A DNA stretch of 64,000 bases from CAVQEK01 sp964596645 (GTDB taxonomy: Bacteria; Bacteroidota; Bacteroidia; Cytophagales; Cyclobacteriaceae). Where the stretch lies: NCBI GenBank assembly GCA_964596645.1, contig CAZQVB010000020.1, positions 1 to 64,000 on the forward strand, read 5' to 3'. The notes below the pieces were generated by a model. That model saw only the letters and a list, made by a program, of their open reading frames with translations. It did no database searches and had not been told where the DNA came from. A program made the position numbers and the translations under genes. Below are positions 61,291 through 64,000 of this stretch, piece after piece (the first letter of the stretch is position 1; the number at the start of each line of letters is the position of its first letter).

Positions 61291-62397
61291 ATGCACTTCA
61301 GTAATCATTCCAGGCGATCATTTATAAAGAAATCATCTGCCGCTCTGGCTGTTGGCACGTTGCTACCCTATGTCCAGGGCTTTCCGGCCATTGTAGGCAG
61401 CAAACAAAAGAAGGTGGGCATAGCGCTCGTGGGCCTTGGCTACTACAGCAGCAAGGTGCTGGCTCCTGCCTTTGCACATTGCGACACCGCCTACCTGGCA
61501 GGCGTAGTGACGGGTACTCCCGAAAAGGAAAAAACATGGGCCGACCAGTATGGCATCAAAAAAGAAAACATATACAACTACGAAAACTTCGACGACATCG
61601 CCTCCAACCGCGACATCGACATCATCTATGTGGTGCTGCCCAACAGTATGCACAAAGAATACGTGATCAGGGCGGCAAAGGCCGGCAAGCATGTGATTTG
61701 CGAAAAACCGATGGCCCTGAATGCGCAAGACTGCCGCGAAATGATAGACGCTTGTGCGCAGGCCGGTGTGAAACTCTCGATCGGCTACCGCATGCAGTTT
61801 GAGCCGTACACTCAGCACGTGATGCACCTGGGGCAAGATAAGGTGTACGGAGCGGTGAAGCTGATCGATTGCGGTGCCGGCTACAACCATACTAATTTTG
61901 ATCATTGGAAACTCGACAAATCCATGGGCGGGGGCGCCATGATGGATATGGGTGTGTACCCGCTGCAAGCCGCCCGCTATGTGACCGGCCAGGAACCTGT
62001 GAGTGTATCGGCACAGACCTTTAAAAACCGTCCGGAGCATTTTGATGAAGTGGACGAAATTACAGCGTTTCAGCTCAAATTTCCCGATGGTGCTGTGGCC
62101 AATCTGGTCACAAGCTTTCACGCCAGCTTCAACTATCTCAAAACACGGGCGGAGAAGGGCTTTTTCGAGCTGGAACCGTTTTCTTCTTACAGCGGCATAG
62201 CGGGCAAAAGCAGCGACGGCGTGTTTGATTTTCCTGCCATCAACCAACAGGCCGCACAGATGGACGAGGTGGCCATGGGCGTACTGGAAGACAAACCCAT
62301 GCGTGTGCCCGGCGAAGAAGGCCTCAAAGATATGATCGTGGTAGATGCCGTCTACGCGTCTATTAAATCCGGTGGCAAAACCATCCCACTCGTTTGA
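61291..62397 (+). CDS. Gfo/Idh/MocA family oxidoreductase with Tat signal
   Basis: NAD(P)-dependent sugar oxidoreductase fold of 368 residues. The N-terminus SRRSFIKKSSAALAVGTLLP is a twin-arginine signal, so the folded, cofactor-loaded protein is probably sent to the periplasm. The Rossmann part has VGIALVGLGYYSSKVLAPAF and the family signature VICEKPMALN near residues 138-147. Related Tat-exported proteins act on glycans, and some bind the cofactor permanently; the substrate here is unknown. Confidence 0.92.
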   Translation: MHFSNHSRRSFIKKSSAALAVGTLLPYVQGFPAIVGSKQKKVGIALVGLGYYSSKVLAPAFAHCDTAYLAGVVTGTPEKEKTWADQYGIKKENIYNYENFDDIASNRDIDIIYVVLPNSMHKEYVIRAAKAGKHVICEKPMALNAQDCREMIDACAQAGVKLSIGYRMQFEPYTQHVMHLGQDKVYGAVKLIDCGAGYNHTNFDHWKLDKSMGGGAMMDMGVYPLQAARYVTGQEPVSVSAQTFKNRPEHFDEVDEITAFQLKFPDGAVANLVTSFHASFNYLKTRAEKGFFELEPFSSYSGIAGKSSDGVFDFPAINQQAAQMDEVAMGVLEDKPMRVPGEEGLKDMIVVDAVYASIKSGGKTIPLV

Positions 62398-62497
62398 CAG
62401 TCGCCGGCATTTCTTATAAGTTAGCAGGTGATAAAGCGACCCGCAAAGGCTAAAAACTTTTGAGCCAAAAACGACAATCTCAAAATAATAAGTGGCT

Positions 62498-63451
62498 ATG
62501 GATAAAAAGCTATTGACCTACGACGAAGTGATGGCCATGGATCTGCCGCCGCTGATCGTGTGGGCAACCCCCGTAATGATCGGCCTGGTGATATTGGAGT
62601 GGATAGTGAGCTATAGGGAGAAGAAAGACTTCTATGACCGAAAAGACACGCTGGCAGCCACAGCCATCGGCGTAGGCAACCTGCTCACAAGTGCTGCCGT
62701 GAAGGTGCTTGTTTTTGGCTCCATCATTTTCTTTTACAATCTGGTGCCCTGGAGCGTGCCCCATACCTGGTGGGCCTACGTGCTGTGCATCATCTGGATC
62801 GACTTCTGGCGCTATTGGGCGCACCGCATTGGTCATGAGAGCCGATTTTGGTGGGCTACCCATGTTACACACCACAATTCCGAAAAATACAACTGGTCGG
62901 TGTCGTTTCGCCTGGGCTGGACACAGCACATCAAATTCATATTCTTTATTCCCGTAGCGCTGGCAGGCTTCGACCCTGTGGTTTTCTTCATTTGCCATCA
63001 GATAGAGGTGCTTTACCAGTTCTGGATTCACACGGAGTATATCACCAAACTACCCCGCCCTATAGAGTACATTTTCGTGACGCCCTCACACCACCGGGTA
63101 CACCACGGGCGCAATGACAAGTATCTGGATAGGAACTACGGCTCTACGCTCATTATCTGGGACAGGATATTTGGCACTTTTCAGCTGGAGGAAGAGCGAC
63201 CGCATTACGGCATCACCAAGCCCGTGGGCAGTTACAACCCCATCACGCTCAACTTCCACGAGTGGCGTGACATATGGCGCGATGTGCGCCGCAGCAAGTC
63301 TGTGAAAGAAGCACTATTTATGACCTTCGCCAGTCCGACCAAAGTGGAGGAATATCGGCAGCGAAGGGACAGTACCATTCACCCTGCCCCACAACCTGAG
63401 CCGGCCGCCGTGGCTTTGAAACAGGGCGTGGCGTATTCAACCGAATCATAG
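62498..63451 (+). CDS. sterol desaturase/fatty acid hydroxylase family protein
   Basis: Membrane di-iron oxygenase of about 317 residues with four hydrophobic segments. The three histidine clusters are complete: HRIGH (109-113), HVTHH (122-126) and HHRVHH (198-203). The family hydroxylates or desaturates lipids and carotenoids. The sequence FWRYWAHRIGHESRFWWATHVTHHN is typical of bacterial members of unknown substrate. The ATG at 62498 was preferred to the GTG two codons upstream. Confidence 0.93.
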   Translation: MDKKLLTYDEVMAMDLPPLIVWATPVMIGLVILEWIVSYREKKDFYDRKDTLAATAIGVGNLLTSAAVKVLVFGSIIFFYNLVPWSVPHTWWAYVLCIIWIDFWRYWAHRIGHESRFWWATHVTHHNSEKYNWSVSFRLGWTQHIKFIFFIPVALAGFDPVVFFICHQIEVLYQFWIHTEYITKLPRPIEYIFVTPSHHRVHHGRNDKYLDRNYGSTLIIWDRIFGTFQLEEERPHYGITKPVGSYNPITLNFHEWRDIWRDVRRSKSVKEALFMTFASPTKVEEYRQRRDSTIHPAPQPEPAAVALKQGVAYSTES

Positions 63452-63471
63452 ATTCTATTCGCTCTATTGAG

Positions 63472-64000
63472 ATGCGAGACCAAACACTTTTACTCCTTTT
63501 GCTCCTGATGCTGCCGGCAGCCTCCGACCCGTACAAAAGCCAGCGGCAAAAGATGGTGCGCTCGCAACTGGAAGCCCGTGGCATTGATCACTACAAAGTG
63601 CTCAATGCCATGCGCACGGTGCCAAGGCATAGGTTCGTGCCAGAGAATATGCGTCCCTATGCCTATGACGATCGCCCACTACCACTCGGCCATCGACAAA
63701 CCATATCGCAGCCCTACATTGTAGGCTATATGACTGCCGCCATAGATCCCGATCCAAGGCACAAAGTACTGGAGATAGGCACCGGCTCGGGCTATCAGGC
63801 CGCTGTGCTGGCTGAGATCGTCGATGCGGTATTCACCATTGAAATAGTGCCCCCACTGGGTGAACAAGCCAGTACCCTACTGCAAGAACTGGGGTACGAC
63901 AACGTGCACGTGCGCATAGGCGATGGCTATGCCGGCTGGCCTGAGCAAGCACCTTTCGACGCCATTGTGGTGACGGCCGCCGCCGAAGAAATACCCGCGC
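63472..64000 (+). CDS. pcm: protein-L-isoaspartate O-methyltransferase (partial), apparently exported
   Basis: Repairs isoaspartyl residues in damaged proteins using S-adenosylmethionine. The readable part is 176 codons and runs off the right edge without a stop. After an N-terminal hydrophobic stretch (TLLLLLLLMLPAAS, residues 5-18) come PRHRFVPENM, the substrate motif PLPLGHRQTISQPYIV and the SAM motif VLEIGTGSGYQAA (99-111). The N-terminal stretch looks like a signal peptide, placing the enzyme outside the cytoplasm, unlike E. coli Pcm. It starts 20 bases after the sterol-desaturase-family gene. Confidence 0.9.
   Translation, partial: MRDQTLLLLLLLMLPAASDPYKSQRQKMVRSQLEARGIDHYKVLNAMRTVPRHRFVPENMRPYAYDDRPLPLGHRQTISQPYIVGYMTAAIDPDPRHKVLEIGTGSGYQAAVLAEIVDAVFTIEIVPPLGEQASTLLQELGYDNVHVRIGDGYAGWPEQAPFDAIVVTAAAEEIPA

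Overview
The window is chromosomal DNA of a Gram-negative Bacteroidota, most likely a Cytophagales-type marine or soil lineage. Three lines support this. Many genes are preceded by the phylum-specific promoter (TTTG near -33, about 19-21 bases, then TAnnTTTG near -7) and few have a Shine-Dalgarno sequence. Several families are typical of the phylum: a very long NusB, DUF2851, leucine dehydrogenase, ECF sigma cassettes and a Cytophaga-type ComA. LPS genes (lpxB, lptB, a heptosyltransferase-like GT9, an HldD-like protein) show an outer membrane. The first 60 bases are the 5' end of a 16S rRNA gene on the minus strand and there is a 10-N gap at 12612-12621, so this is a draft contig that breaks in an rRNA operon.

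Layout. 1-4428: rRNA operon start with promoters and a boxA-like site, then purA, a STAS protein and a bifunctional rel gene, all minus. 4655-8165: tRNA-Leu, tig, clpP and clpX, a protein folding and proteolysis block. 8183-13363: lpxB, a PTPS/QueD enzyme, an HldD-like epimerase that lacks its catalytic motif, and an AsmA protein split by the N gap. 13540-14620: tRNA-Val with terminator, then about 1 kb of repeat-rich non-coding DNA. 14621-21721: an RND efflux operon (adaptor, pump, TolC) preceded by an OsmC/hydrolase fusion. 21984-27235: a metal-efflux permease, DUF2851, a membrane protein and a lipoprotein. 27657-29061: an SDR/TetR pair with palindromic operators, more AT-rich than its surroundings and possibly acquired.

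29144-40454: an ABC exporter, leucine dehydrogenase, then a long plus-strand run of housekeeping genes (nusB, ytxH-like, DUF1573, yajC, ybbR, coaE, ECF sigma and Cys-rich partner, gmk, nadD), followed on the minus strand by frr, pyrH and a biotinyl-domain protein. 40543-49755: an M1 aminopeptidase lipoprotein, a TPR protein, comA-like, DUF368, aroE, a TerB-like protein and uvrB. 49788-57408 (minus): recJ-lptB-GH3, an RluA-type pseudouridine synthase, GT9 and a PolX/PHP protein with a degenerate polymerase site. 57772-64000: pirin, a double-CDGSH protein, a sigma/HEAT anti-sigma/DUF4097 cassette, a Tat-exported Gfo/Idh/MocA protein, a sterol-desaturase-family protein and the start of an apparently exported PIMT.

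I see no phage, CRISPR array, insertion sequence or obvious defence island. Most of the window is core genome. The most unusual signals are two enzymes of recognisable families that have lost catalytic residues (HldD-like and PolX), a boxA-like sequence shared by the rRNA leader and nusB, a family of palindromic repeats with compensatory arm changes, and the operator arrangement of the SDR/TetR pair. All functional calls come from reading the sequence; no database search was run.
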